NCBI GenBank assembly: GCA_037447655.1
Contig: JBBHKE010002842.1
Span: forward strand, 382,018-446,017
DNA: 64,000 nt
Direction of reading: 5' to 3'
From: Zygnema cylindricum
Taxonomy: Eukaryota; Streptophyta; Zygnematophyceae; Zygnematales; Zygnemataceae
Position numbers and translations under genes: made by a program. Positions 52,164 to 64,000 of the stretch are shown here, one piece after another. Each line of letters begins with the position of its first letter. The first letter of the stretch is position 1. The notes below the pieces were generated by a model. It was not told where the DNA came from. It was given only the letters and a program-made list of their open reading frames with translations, and did no database searches.

Positions 52164-54556
52164 CCGACTACGTGCTTTATTGTGAATGGTGCGCAATAAA
52201 TAATCAAACGCCTGAAATATTAATAGATTTTAAAAGCACAAGATATTAACGTTGTATATGCACCGAAGGACTAAATTTATACGCAATTCCTTTTCGTGAA
52301 GGTCAAATGGCAAAAGGAGCGTCAGAGCCAAAGGATATCCTCTGGCAAAGATAAATTGCATCGGTTAATAAATTTTGAGGGGTTTGAATCCACCTGTCCG
52401 AAAGCACATGCCATTTGCCACATGTAAGGTGGTTATCTCATGTCCATCGCAGATCGTATCTTTTTTTTCTAAGTATACCAATCATACTGCTCCAGTGTGT
52501 GGTTAGTGTCATCCTTGATAACACTTGAGGACACTATCTATACACAAGATGGAACAAGCGTGTGCTTTGAAAAAACAAAATCGGACGGTCGAAGTTGTCG
52601 CCCAAAAGTTTGAAGAATCTTGCCAAATCAACCGTAAACATGTTTTATTAAAAAGATAAAAACTTTAAGGCTTGGTTACCAGAATGTACATAGATGTCCC
52701 ATGCGCATATTACGCACAACATAACCTAACGAATACTACGTACGGTAGGCTTCAAACGAAAATGAAAAGTAAACAAAATGCTTACCTTACTTTGTACCCA
52801 ATTTTTACACTTAGGGTATGTCCCCATGTACTTGTAACTTAGCGAACTTACTTTGTATTTTAGCGCGGATCCGGCGGACCTGCTTTTCAAGTGTCCCTAG
52901 GTAAGAAACCGTTACTGACGCATGTGTACGCCAACAATATTGCGGACGGCTGTTAACGCTTACAACTGGTTGTCGGACGCTATTTTGAACTCTTCCGGAC
53001 GCCACATGCCCACCGCGACATTGTAGACGCACGCCTTTCCACTCGCACCGCTTCACCTGAAGAAGTTGTGTTTTCCTTTGCCTCTTCCTGCCGAAATGGC
53101 ATCGAATTCGGACCGCCAAAAAATCCGTATTGGACGAAAATGGATAAAACCAAACAAATTGTGTAATTTTCTTTGTCGTATTAAATGCAAACGGACAAAA
53201 CATAGCGGCTTATGTACTTTCCTTTGTCTTTGAAAATCGTGTGAAATACTTCGAAAATTACGGCACGTGCGAATATGTGTTCCTATTTGTTTACATAAAA
53301 TCCCTAGTTTTAAAACACATCGCGCATGTGTTTTAAAGATAAGGTTGAAGATGACGTTTTTTGTCGTCGAAGTGGGTCGAAAAACACAAGACGACAATTT
53401 TTCGTACATCCTAAGTTCGAGGGTGACGCAAATTGTACTCTACAAATTTGCGATTCCTTCGTACGGTTGGAACTTAGGCAGTACGACGCTAAGTTTTACA
53501 AGAAAACGACAGAAAAAAACCCTTACTTATGCACATGGGGACACACCCTTACTCTCAGTGTCACTCTATATTCGTACATTTTAGGGTTATTTTAGGGGGT
53601 TTTTAGGACTTCTAAGGTACACTGCCGTACGTTCAGTACGAATACCGTAGATATTCTGTAATATTAGGTTTTTTAGGGTACACTTTCATACAATTTTGTA
53701 CATTTCTGTAAAATTTCCGTACTTTTTAAATATTTTAGGGATTTTCTAAGATTACGCTTTTCCGTACGTTTTGAACATGGCCCTACAACGAAATATACAC
53801 GAATTATAAGAAAAGTATAAAAAAAAGGAATACTACATATTTTTTGTAAAAAAGTTGATATCCGTACGAATTGGACATCAACGAGAATGTACGGTTTTCG
53901 GTAAACAGCCTTACTTTTCACCTGCTGGAGGTTCACCCTTTATGGAAAATTTCCTCTAAAACATATTTGAACATGTGCGCTGTCGTAGATGCTAATATTT
54001 TACAAAAAACGCTTATTGTTCCAGTCGAGAATAGCCGGACGCGTGTCAACATCAAGCTTCACGCTGTCGACACCCGCGCATTCTCAAAAAATGAAAAATT
54101 GACTTTGACCAATCACATGGAAGACAGTTGGACGCTTTCGCTGAAAATATATTTGCCAGGTGTCATTCAGGGAACCGTCACACTCATGTATGCACGGAGG
54201 AGCAAATCACTTGTTTCGCACGCTTAAAAGTTCGCGCAATCGATAAAAATTCCATTCGCTTCCAGTTTCCACTTTTCGCGTAATTCTCCGCACGGAACGT
54301 CTGACTGGATACGAATTCGAGTCTCCGCGTTTCGCTAGACTGTACTGTACGGTACTTTTGAACTTTGCCCGGAGCCTATCTGTACATTGAGCACTTTGTC
54401 GCCACTAGTACGGACAAGCCACCGAGACGAATGGTACATAGGCAGAAGATCTGCATGCAGCTAGTGTCTCATTTCCTTGTCGTTTTAGAATCAAGGTTCT
54501 GAAGAAAACCCCAATTTGTTTAAAGCAAGAAAGGCAGACACATATTTAAGACAAGC
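52164..54556. other. Upstream region of copy B
   Basis: No gene recognised. 52,565-52,650 and 53,870-54,130 are diverged counterparts of 37,800-37,900 and 37,910-38,060 (TCGGACGGTC, GTACGGTTTTCGGTAAACAG), so the tandem duplication begins at least here. CGTAC words are dense at 53,400-53,900. Confidence 0.6.
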
Positions 54557-55408
54557 ATGACTACCCACATTTTGCTTCCTCTTGTTTTGATTCTAGTCTC
54601 CATTTTCACCCTTCCTTCCCTCTCCCAACCTCTCCCCTATTCCCCCCAATGGCGTGCTTGGGCCACTATCAAGATCCTCAGCCGCTTCCAGCCAAAACGT
54701 ACGGCTCCGTACAACATTCTCGACCAATCAGAAGAGCCGATCGGCGCAGCGACGCCATTCCTGAAGCAGCTGGAAAGTTTTGAGCAGTTTGTGGCCGACC
54801 AGAAGCGCCCTTCTTGGGGAGCCGTCGCACCGAAAAACGCGCGAAAAGAGGCGACGAAGGCGCTCACGACGGCCGATACGCAATTTCCGAATTTCAATTC
54901 CAGCGATGCGCTGACGAGGCGATTGGTGGCCACGGTGCAGCTGCCGCCGGGCCAAACGCCGAAAGATTACGTCACAGCGACTCTCCCGCAAGTGGATGCC
55001 CTGTTAGAGGCTGGAATCGCAAATAGCAAGATAGTGAAGGCCTGTAAGAAAATGCTCGCAAAATCTCAAAAACAGCTCGATTCTGCTCGGGCCTTCGTTG
55101 TGATGGAGGACTGGCAAAAAGCGTCGCAAAAGGTTTTATTCACAAAGCAAGGCATTGAGGTTTGTCTCGCCGCCATAAACACGATGCAGCCAGATTACGG
55201 ACAAAAAAATTTGAGTTCCTCGGCAGGACTCTGTGTGAACGCATTGGAAATGCTGACTCAGCTCCGCTATTCGAAGAAGCCGCGACAAAAGACAGAACCT
55301 ATCACAAAGTTCGTTTCCGAGGGAGCCAAACCTGAACACGTCACATCAAAAGGGAGCAATTACCAGCTCCTCGTTGACATAACTGGAGGTAAGGATTTTG
55401 TCAATACG

Positions 55409-55585
55409 TTCTCCCTCTTCCTCTCCATTTCTCTCTCTCCCTCCCTCATTCTCTTCCTTTCTCTCCCTCTCCCTTATTTCACTCCTCTCTCCCCCATCTT
55501 ATCCTCTACCTGTCTTTCCACTCTTCCCTCTCCCCCTCTCCCTCTCTCTCTCTCTCTCTCTCGCCCCCTTTCTCTTTCTCACTCT
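55409..55585 (+). repeat. Pyrimidine-rich tract in intron 1 of copy B
   Basis: CTCTCCCTC-type sequence for about 175 bases, the counterpart of 39,517-39,668. Confidence 0.85.
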
Positions 55586-57631
55586 ACTTGACTGTAAATT
55601 TCTGAAATTTGAATGCAGTGACTCTACGTAATTTTCTGCCACAAAGAGCCTTGAAGGCTGGGAATAGTTTTCTCATGTGAATCTTTATTTTTCCTGTTTT
55701 TTTCTCTTCTTTTTTTCAGGTGCCCGAATTTATTCCCAGAGCTTGTTTACTTCCGGGACTTTCTCCGCCAAAATAAAATGTCCATCTGGCTCATCGTCGG
55801 GATCCACAACCAGTTTCTATGTATGTTTGCTTATTTGTTTCTTTATTGATATTAACAAGTTGCAAAGTTGACATCATTAACAAATGCTTGTATTAACAAA
55901 TTTTTGTCGCGCTAATTAAAATAACTTGTCGTGTACAATCGAATCAATTTAGGAAGTGGGTAAATTGCATATCTCATCTTCGTATTGAATCGTTTGCTTC
56001 TCTTTATATTGCTTCCCCGTGTCATTAAAAAAAATAAAATAAAGTGGGGAAGGTAAAAAAAACTGCCCAAAGTCAACAAAACATGCATCTGATGTTTATG
56101 TTTGTGATTGTAATTTTTTGCTAATTTCGACCCCTTTAGTGGACGGAAATCGCCAGTCGATGACTATAGAGTTCTACGGTCATTCCAAGAGTCGGGTCAC
56201 ATTGAATACCGTTCATAACAATAAAAACAGAGACCCCAGATATGTAGATTTGGGATTCAATTGTTCGAAGGCGTACCACACTTACACACTTGTGTGGTCC
56301 CCCAACAGAATCATGTCAGTCTCCCTCTTCCTTCCACACAAAGTGTGAATCAGAGTAAGTCATTTGAAATTGATGATCACTCATGTCTATGACCTTTCAA
56401 AAACTTTCTTGAGAAAGACTTTTACAACTCAGCATAGCAAATTAGGACAACAATCAAATCTCTCTCACATATACGCTTCACAAAGAAGCTGCTTGCCAAA
56501 CTCTCAGTTGTTTATAAAATTCATTACAAATACTTCACAAAAACTCACACGTTCTTTTTCTTTCCAGTAATATATCTCAATTTTTACAGTTCCAAACCGT
56601 GATTCTTTTAACACTTGGTATCTTTTCTACCAGGTGGTACGCGGACAAGATACTTTTGCAATACGATTACAATGAGGGATTGGAAGTGTTTCCTTCCGGT
56701 ACAAGTATGCGCCTTTATATGTCCCAACTTTATACTTCCACGGCGGCGATGGGCTCATGGAGCACGGGATATCCAAAATCGCTAATTCATGCCGATTTCA
56801 ACTCCGTGAACGTCGCACTCCAACGATTATTCCTCCCAAGTTTCCATGAAAAGTGAAATACTCATCGTTGTTTCCGCTGAGCATGGACTACTGTCCCCAT
56901 AATATTGAAACAGGGCGCGGGACAGCCTCCATCACATATGACAAGTCTGGATGTGGTGCGATACTTCTTGTTCTTTGAACTTTGTTTTCCATTTACATCA
57001 TTAATAGCATACATGCATTCATTTTTTATTATTCATTTATAGCGTACATGCATTCATTTTTTATTATTCTTTCTCCCAACGGTCAAGGTGTAGAAAAGAA
57101 AAAAAAAACAAGAATTCCACTGAAATATGAGCAAGTTAACATCCCACTTTCGATCATAATTATAGGTCTTTTGCCTCTCGGAAGCACGAATGCACAACTA
57201 TCCCATTTTCCTAATTATCTATTTTTGCGTGTTTTTTTTTACAGGTGGCAGGTTCCACTCCACCATTCCTTATCAGTACGGATTCTTCTCCACAGAGTTC
57301 AAATGTGCCAAGGGAAACACAAGCGGATTAGTTTCCTCCTTTTATGTGTGGCTTCTCCCACTTTAAATGAAATGATTGATTATCATTTTTGAATGTGGTC
57401 AGAATAAGTTTTCAGTTTTTAAAAAGTGGAGGAGGTGATATCCCATAAAGGTTTAAGCTTTGCCAGACATTTCTTGTGTAATTATTACATAAATGTCTCA
57501 TAAATACCTCGTAAATGTCCCTAACTTGTTTCAAATGCATTTAAGAATTTCCTAGGTAAAAAATTAGAACCCTAAAAAATTAGTCAATGTTCTGACCTTC
57601 CACCAAGTCCTTGTATCTTACAAAAAAAATC

Positions 57632-57822
57632 TGCTCCCCCTCTCCCTCTCCCTCTCCCGCTCCCTTTCCCTCTCTCCCTCTCTCTCTCCCTGTCCCTGTC
57701 CCTCTCCCTTTCCCTCGCCCTCTCCCTGTCCCTCTCCCTGTCCCTCTCCCTCTCTCTCTCTCCCTCTCCCTCTCCCTCTCTCTTACTTCCTCTCTCTCTC
57801 TCCCTCTCTGCATTCAGTTTGT
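57632..57822 (+). repeat. CCCTCT-type tandem pyrimidine repeat in copy B
   Basis: CTCCCTCTCC/CTGTCC hexamer-like repeats for about 190 bases, in the intron between exons 5 and 6. Copy A has only a short CT run in the corresponding place (about 41,570-41,585), so this expanded after duplication. Confidence 0.85.
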
Positions 57823-58553
57823 CTCTCTCTATCTGCATTCAATTTTTTCCATGAACGACCCATGGCTTTCCTGAAAGCTTTACAATGCATTCCAAATAAT
57901 TGCCCATTAAATTGCAAATATAAGGCTAATTTTCTTCGGTTGCGCCATGTGTCACACAGCTGTCTTCTTTCGAAGGATCTCCCACACAAGACGAAATCGA
58001 TTTCGAGTGGCTGGGAAAAGACAAAACCGGTGTCCAGACGAATGTCTACGTGGATGGCATCGGCGGTCAAGAGAAATGGATATCATTGGGCTTTGATTGT
58101 TCCGATGATTTTCACACTTACGACATCACCTACTCCTCCAGAAAGATTGTGTAAGCCACTGACCTTCAGCATCCTTTCTTATGGATTTTAAGAAGAAAAT
58201 GTAAACTCAAATGCGTAAAGCCAAAACAGACCAGAAATTCAGGAGAAACAAAGTGCACCGAATTTAAACATTTTTTATCTCCACGTGAAATTCTTCCATG
58301 TTTATGCTTATGTTTGTGCTTATTGCTCTTTTACAATGTTTTCAGGTGGCGAGTGGATGGTAAAATTGTACGGACAATGCTTCCTAAAGATGTTGCGAAG
58401 TACCCATCTCAAGCCGTATTTGTGTACGGCTCTATATGGGATGCCAGTTCTGTCCATTATCTCGATTGGTATTGGGCGGGGCAATGGAATGGAGGAGCCG
58501 ATGCTCCCTGGAAAATATCTTACAGGAAATTGATGTTCCTCTCACCCGCCTAG

Positions 58554-60391
58554 GTTTATTTTTACTATTAATATCATCTTAAGTCACACTGTTTTATGTC
58601 GATGGCAATTTATGAAGGAGAATCTTGCCGTCTGAGTTTCATCGACTTTTGGAAAACAGTTTTTTTTTTACATTCTTCAATATAACAGATTTATAACAGG
58701 TTTATGTATTTTACCCACATTTTTTTTTGTATACTTGAAATATTTGTAGAAGAGCTAGGTCTTTTACCTTGTGTACTTTCGCTACACGTGTAAAAGGTAC
58801 ATTCTACTGAATGGCAATTTTTACAAAGTGAATATCGCTTTGTTTAGTTATTACTTAAATTGGTGGTTAGGGGACTTGCCGCATTTAAAATCTGAATGTT
58901 GGAGAATTAAAATCTGCTTTTCTGAGGTTGCAGGTTTTTGATTTTCCTACAATTATTTTTTCTTTTGTTTCAGCTTCACTTTTTTTGAGAAGACATGTAG
59001 ATTCGATAAAATTGGACCCGAAATGTCAGGATCCATCTTTTCCTATTAGCTAGGCAAAAATAAATTTTCCTGAGAATTTAGTTTTGTTATCAGTTAGAAG
59101 GTACCTTTTTTCTGTTGTAATCAATAAATAAAGTGCCTTGTGTTTATCTTTTTTGTCCTTTCTTTCCGTTTTGTGTTGCTACATTTTTTTGTTTTATGTA
59201 ATGATTATCTCGTCGATGAGTTGCAAACCTTTTCTTCAAAATTTGGTTTTTATTGCCAATTATATGGTACTTTTTTTCTGTCGCGATCACTAAATCAACA
59301 CCCTTTTGATTACCTTTTTAACCAATTCTTTTGTTTTGAGTTGTAAAACAGTTTCGTTCTACGTATGCTTATTTCGTTGATGAGTTTAAAATTTAATCTT
59401 CATAATTATAACCTTAACCTTAGGCATCTCGATTTGCTCCCTTAATTGAATTTTTGAACTTTGGTTGAAGGCAGCCGCACAACTAAACGAGCAGGATTTG
59501 CTAATTCAGAAACTTTAAGTTGCAGCCGGAGCACAAGATCTACAATTTTATGACTAAACAAGTAAATTCACATCACGAGCTCCTGTCATGCATACACTTT
59601 ATTAATGTGGCTATCCTGAAAATGGCTTTTGTGAGTCCTTGTTTGACGAAAGAAACGAGATTTTTTTTTTCTCAGTGATAGTCGGTTTTACTTCACAATT
59701 GTTGATGATATTAAAGTCGTAATTAATTCAAAATTTGATTTAAATTCAGAATTACTTTTGATGTCGCACATGTTCAAATTCCTGTGAATGCTTCCCTCGT
59801 ACGAATAAAGCTTACGGGTACAAAAACGTTCCATAACTTTTGCCTTATATCATAAAAAACAGGCCCCTCTGCTTGATAGCTCGTTACTAAGATCCTGCAC
59901 TTTTGAGGACCGATGAAAAGGAAGAACCTGAAAGCTGGGAAGAGGAATGAGAAAATTCCTTCTAGAATTGAAAGATATCGTGAGAAATGGATGGAATTGA
60001 ATGGAATTTTTTGAGAGTTTCAGGAAAAAAATGCAACTGTTTGATGACATTGGAGAGAATTATGAGAAACTCTTAGAAATTGAAAAATTAGTAGACATAT
60101 AATATGAAATTAGGGCTAACTAAACCCAAAGGATAAACAAGAAATTGGATGAAAATTTACAAAATTTAGCGACATTTGAAGAATTCGGCAAGAAATTGAA
60201 AGAATTCATCAAGTATTATTTGGGAATTTTTAAAAAGACCTTAGAATTATGAAGTAATTAGGAGGATCTTGAAAAAAAGGGAAGATACTTCCATGTGATT
60301 TTTAGGACATTTTATATTGGGGAGCGTGGCTCTTATGGGTATAAAAGAAGAAGAAATCGGCAACACCTTCCCCAATGGCAACTCTTTGTTG
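58554..60391. other. 3' flank of copy B, diverged counterpart of 42,314-43,927
   Basis: AT-rich, no gene. Shares ordered blocks with the flank of copy A, with many indels. Confidence 0.65.
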
Positions 60392-63300
60392 AGCCCATGG
60401 CGGAGTGTGTCCCATTCACACATCGCCATAGTGAAAGCCCGACCGCCCAAACCCTAAGAAGCCTTTTGTTGGCATGCTTCGCTTTTAACTCCTTGCTTCC
60501 CCATTTCCCCGCAGCACATAGTTCTACGAAGGCATGCGCCTTGAGGGCCGTTCTCTCATCTTTGAAAGGAGAAACCACAGGTCGCCCGAGTATTTACCAG
60601 GCGGCCTGCATATGGTTTCCAAAACACGTATCCCAGATGAAATCAATCAGCGTAGTCAGGGTCGTTGAAGATTGAGGAGCTAGCTCCTCAACTAAACCCC
60701 TCTACTGCCTCTTTTTCGAATGTGCCACAAACCTTCCTCCACTAAACACCAGGGCGTCCCTCCCTTGAAGTATAAATAGTAAGAATGCACGTTAATATTC
60801 CCTTTTTTTCCTATTACTCTGATTTCGGTTAGTCTACCCGAAGATTGATATAAAAACAAATTGATCAACACACTTCAGCAATACATCCAAAAAAGATGTG
60901 TAACAGCCATAAAAAACAATAACGAAGCAGGCAAAAAAAAAGACGTGAAGTTTAAAATCCTTGCGTTCGAACCAAAATTTCAAAGACAAAGTTGTACCTT
61001 ACCCATATCCTACCTATAACTCGAAAGGCATTCACAAGAGAGGACCCTTGTACCAATCATAATCCTCTGTAAAATCGAATCAATTAGGATTGAGGCTAGA
61101 TATGAATAATTTGACCAACTCGTCAGAACGTTACGCGCTTTTTGAACCATTCGCAAGTTTCAAACAACTTCAATAGTTTTCGACGAGGAGAATTACATTG
61201 CTTTTCTTTGTTTTTGTCCATTTGCATCTAGAACGAATTTGTTTATATCCAATACATATTTTTTTTGTTATAGCGTCGACATGACGAATTCCGAAACTTT
61301 TCACCATGGTTTCCAGATTCTGTTTTTTTGTCCTTTCTCACTCTACTTGCCATCAAAATACGCCCGAAGACGGTCGAAAGTACTATTTTTCAGAGATCTT
61401 TCATTTGATACCATTTTTGCCTTTGTTCATTGCGAGAATTTTGAGAAGACACGGTAGTGGGAGAGGGAGATAGAAAGAGGTGCCTTTCGTTTTTGTGAAA
61501 TGGCATCCATTGCTCGAGACCCCTCCACTATCCCTGCAAGAAAAAAAGTCAGCGGAAAAACGTAAGCACAGTCTGGAAATGTGCACTGGTTTTTTTTTTT
61601 TGGTACCCGCGCAAAAAAGTTTTAAAAAACTATAGACGCATGCGACAACGTCTCCCTATTCGTTCACTTGATGAAAATTTAGTTAAAAACACCTCGCGAG
61701 GTGATTTGATTAGAAGTTTGAAGTTGGTTCGTAGGGACGTTAAAGTGGGTCGAAACGCGCTAGACGACAATACATTTCAAGTTTCAAAGTGACGCAAATT
61801 GTACTGTGGTAATTTCATTCTTTTGGTACAGCTGCGGATTTTATTGTTGCGGGCTAAGTTTTGGAGGAAAACAACAAAAAACAACCCTTACTTTATCACA
61901 TGGGAAAGTGCCTTAAGTTACGATACACACCTTAAGTTAGGGTTATATTGAGGTCAAATGATTCCCACAATGAGAGGGGGAGGTTAGATGACATTGTGGA
62001 ATCTGATGTTTGGAAAATCGTCGGTTTGTGGAACCAACTTGTATATCAAGTTTGCTTCAACATTGTTAACTGCGCCGCTTGGATGTGAAAGTCCATGGGT
62101 TCCATTTCCCCATAGAAATCGCAGTCCTAAAGAAGCTTATCTAGATTGTGCCGACTTCAAGTTGATACAAACTAAACTGAGTGACACCTTGACAGTCAGA
62201 ACTCGTATACAACTTCACCCCTGTAAAAGAAGTCTGCTTCACCCCTGTAAAAAAAGTCTTTCTGTGTGCTCAGTTTCACCACATAATGCAAAGTTCGAAC
62301 ATTTATTTTGGACAGCATTCCCCACTTTGACTTTCCCTTAGATATGCCGCCATCCCGGCAAGCAAAAACTCTGACTGATTATGCCCTTGTGTAGCGTGGA
62401 CTCCCCTGAGTCCGTAGCAAAAAGAGTCACTGAATTTGCTCCCCTGGGCAGTTAGTTACGGCTAGCCAAAGATGGCCTATAAATACAAAAGGTCACCTGG
62501 AGAGAGGCGCCTCAAACACGCCAAGTCCCTTAACTCCTACTCACAACTACCTACTACTCTACACTAGGTCAATCAAAAGGGTGTATAGTACAAGAAGGTA
62601 CAATGGCCGATTGTACTTCTTGTACAGCCATTGTACAACATGGCCTTCTGGTTGACACTTGTCAATATGGGAGCCATCGTTCCTCCTCCCATCCTTTCAG
62701 GCGTCCAATGATATGGCGTCACGTGGCACAGCGCGCCGCTATGTCCAAAAGCCGCCAAAGATTAATTCAGGTTTGGCGGGGGCGACGTCGTCCGTCCAAT
62801 CATGTATTTTACACGGTTAGATTCGTGTCCGCGAGCGCCGTTTGACTATAGATGCCGTTTCGTCAATTTTGGTCTGTTTAAGTGAAAGTGACGTTTTGTG
62901 TAACATTTTAATTAATTACCAAACCATATACGTGTATCGTTCAGTTAACGACTTAATGGTTAAGGCGTACGTCTACATAGTACTCTCAAATCCTGTTTAG
63001 GGCAACATTTTGGTAATCCATCAATTTGTCTGTCTGTTTCCCTATTTCTTTCTGACTATGGCGACAACCATGATGACTCTCTCTCTCTCTCTTCACTATA
63101 GACTCTAAATTAAGAAGTGAATATTAATTAATTCTTTTAAACAGGATGTTTGTTCATCTGTACGATCGGTTTTAGTATAACATTTTGCATTTAGTTCGGT
63201 CGTTGTGTAGCACATCGGGCTTAGTCGTTGTTCAGTCTTTGTATAATGGACGTTTTGCTCTAAGACGGGCGTCAGAAGTTGGAGGTGTTTGGCGACCATG

Positions 63301-63858
63301 AGTTTGAACATGCCTTGTATATTAGTAGTGAATTGAGATGTAGTGGTTGGTAGGCTGTGATGATAGAGTTTAGAGAGCGTGTGAGAGAGAGAGAGAGAGA
63401 AAAAAAAAATTGTGGTGAAGAAAAATGTAGGTTAATTTTGTTATGTTGACTGGCTCGCTCTTGCCATGGAATTAATGTGAAGTATGCTTCTGTTGGTGGT
63501 GTGACTCTTCGTGTGCTTTGTTCGAGTGGTGTTTTGTGAAACGATTATATCAGAAAATGGTCTTTCCGTACAATAGGTAAGTTAATAATGGCGAAAAGAA
63601 CTTTAAGAGACAACAACTGAAAAATGAAAAATGGCTAACAAGTATATCTAGAAAGAATCATCAATGGTAGTAGTCCTTCGTTTGTGGAAAGAGGCGGCAA
63701 AAAACCAATACAGTGAATGAACAGACTTAACCACACGTGGGAATTTGTGAAACAAGGAGCAAATGAATGACACGCAAACTAATTAAGTCTACATTCTAAT
63801 TTATTAGTAAAAAGAAGTGAAAGGACACGTGCAAATGATACAGTAGGTTTCGCTTTTT
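60392..63858. repeat. Second copy of the 3,467-bp block
   Basis: Apparently identical to 43,928-47,394 (offset 16,464). After 63,858 the two copies differ by several one- to three-base indels and substitutions within about 140 bases. Confidence 0.85.
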
Positions 63859-64000
63859 TCACAACCGGAAATGTACTACAACGTTGAATGCATGCCTATT
63901 TTACATGGATTCTTAGTGGAAGTCGAAGAATTGTGATTGTCACAATTGCAGTTATTTCGTGTTGAGTTGTCTCAGAGGAAATGCACAGATTTGATATTGT

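Larger units (their letters stand above)
54557..58553 (+). pseudogene. PMEI-like / double GH16 gene (copy B), broken in the first GH16 domain
   Basis: Exon counterparts: 54557-55388 (832 nt as in A), 55720-55820 (101), 56124-56314 (191), 56634-56955 (322 against 323), 57245-57345 (101), 57960-58150 (191), 58346-58553 (208). The signal peptide and PMEI-like part are intact and well conserved at protein level. The exon 3 acceptor GCAG has become GCTA. Exon 4 has a one-base deletion near 56,820 and an in-frame TGA just after. The second GH16 domain is fully open with DEIDFEWLG, VQTNVYV, FHTYDI and a WAGQWNGGADAPW end. Because exons 2-4 of the ancestral form total 615 nt and exon 1 and exon 5 join in the same phase, skipping 2-4 would give an intact PMEI-like/single active GH16 protein. 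Classed as a pseudogene in its full form; it may be functional through skipping. Confidence 0.82.

Overview
This is eukaryotic nuclear DNA, most likely from a streptophyte (charophyte-grade) green alga, with Zygnematophyceae as a guess. The reasons are: multi-exon genes with GT-AG introns on both strands; a plastid-targeted, plant-type (Asp-rich, Mg-dependent) ALA dehydratase; plant-type ASCC2, WDR6 and FCP/NIF phosphatase-like genes; telo-box motifs (AAACCCTAA); GH16 wall-enzyme genes; and many small inverted-repeat transposons. All gene models below were built by eye from conserved protein segments, splice sites and reading phase.

Layout. 1-2.7 kb: 3' end of a WDR6 gene (+). 5.1-11.3 kb: a complete 12-exon plastid HEMB/ALAD gene (-), with two MITEs in its last intron. 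13.3-16.7 kb: a 6-exon FCP1/NIF-type HAD protein with a long basic tail (-). 19.0-27.0 kb: an ASCC2 homologue with a CUE domain (-). 27.6-29.6 kb: a two-exon gene for a probable organelle-targeted Lys/Arg/Glu-rich protein (+), head-to-head with ASCC2 and with a MITE between the two. 29.6-38.6 kb: gene-poor, repeat-rich DNA. It holds a 0.55-kb TIR element, an 872-bp hAT-like element with a perfect 8-bp target duplication, and an odd GC-rich island that may derive from an organelle.

38.7-58.6 kb is the most interesting part: a cluster of three related cell-wall genes. Copy A (38,667-42,313, +) is intact and encodes signal peptide, a PMEI-like helical region and two consecutive GH16 domains. The GH16 domains arose by duplication of an exon triplet (101/191 nt repeated exactly, same phases). 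The first has lost the catalytic DEIDFE residues; the second keeps them. Copy B (54,557-58,553, +) has decayed only in the dead-domain exons, and skipping those three exons would keep the frame. Copy C (48,358-50,328, -) is an inverted, 5'-truncated pseudogene with stops. A and B sit in a long, diverged tandem duplication that contains a 3,467-bp stretch (43,928-47,394 and 60,392-63,858) with no difference seen. This suggests recent gene conversion or an assembly artefact.

The transposon landscape is dominated by TA-flanked elements sharing a TACACCGTGAATCGCTATTAG-like end, in several size classes, with one clear nested insertion at 51.5-52.2 kb. There are also a decayed Ty1/copia reverse transcriptase fragment and a tRNA-Lys-like sequence. 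The catalogued genes are housekeeping (tetrapyrrole synthesis, tRNA modification, RNA/ribosome surveillance) apart from the wall-enzyme cluster; no operon-like functional grouping is evident.
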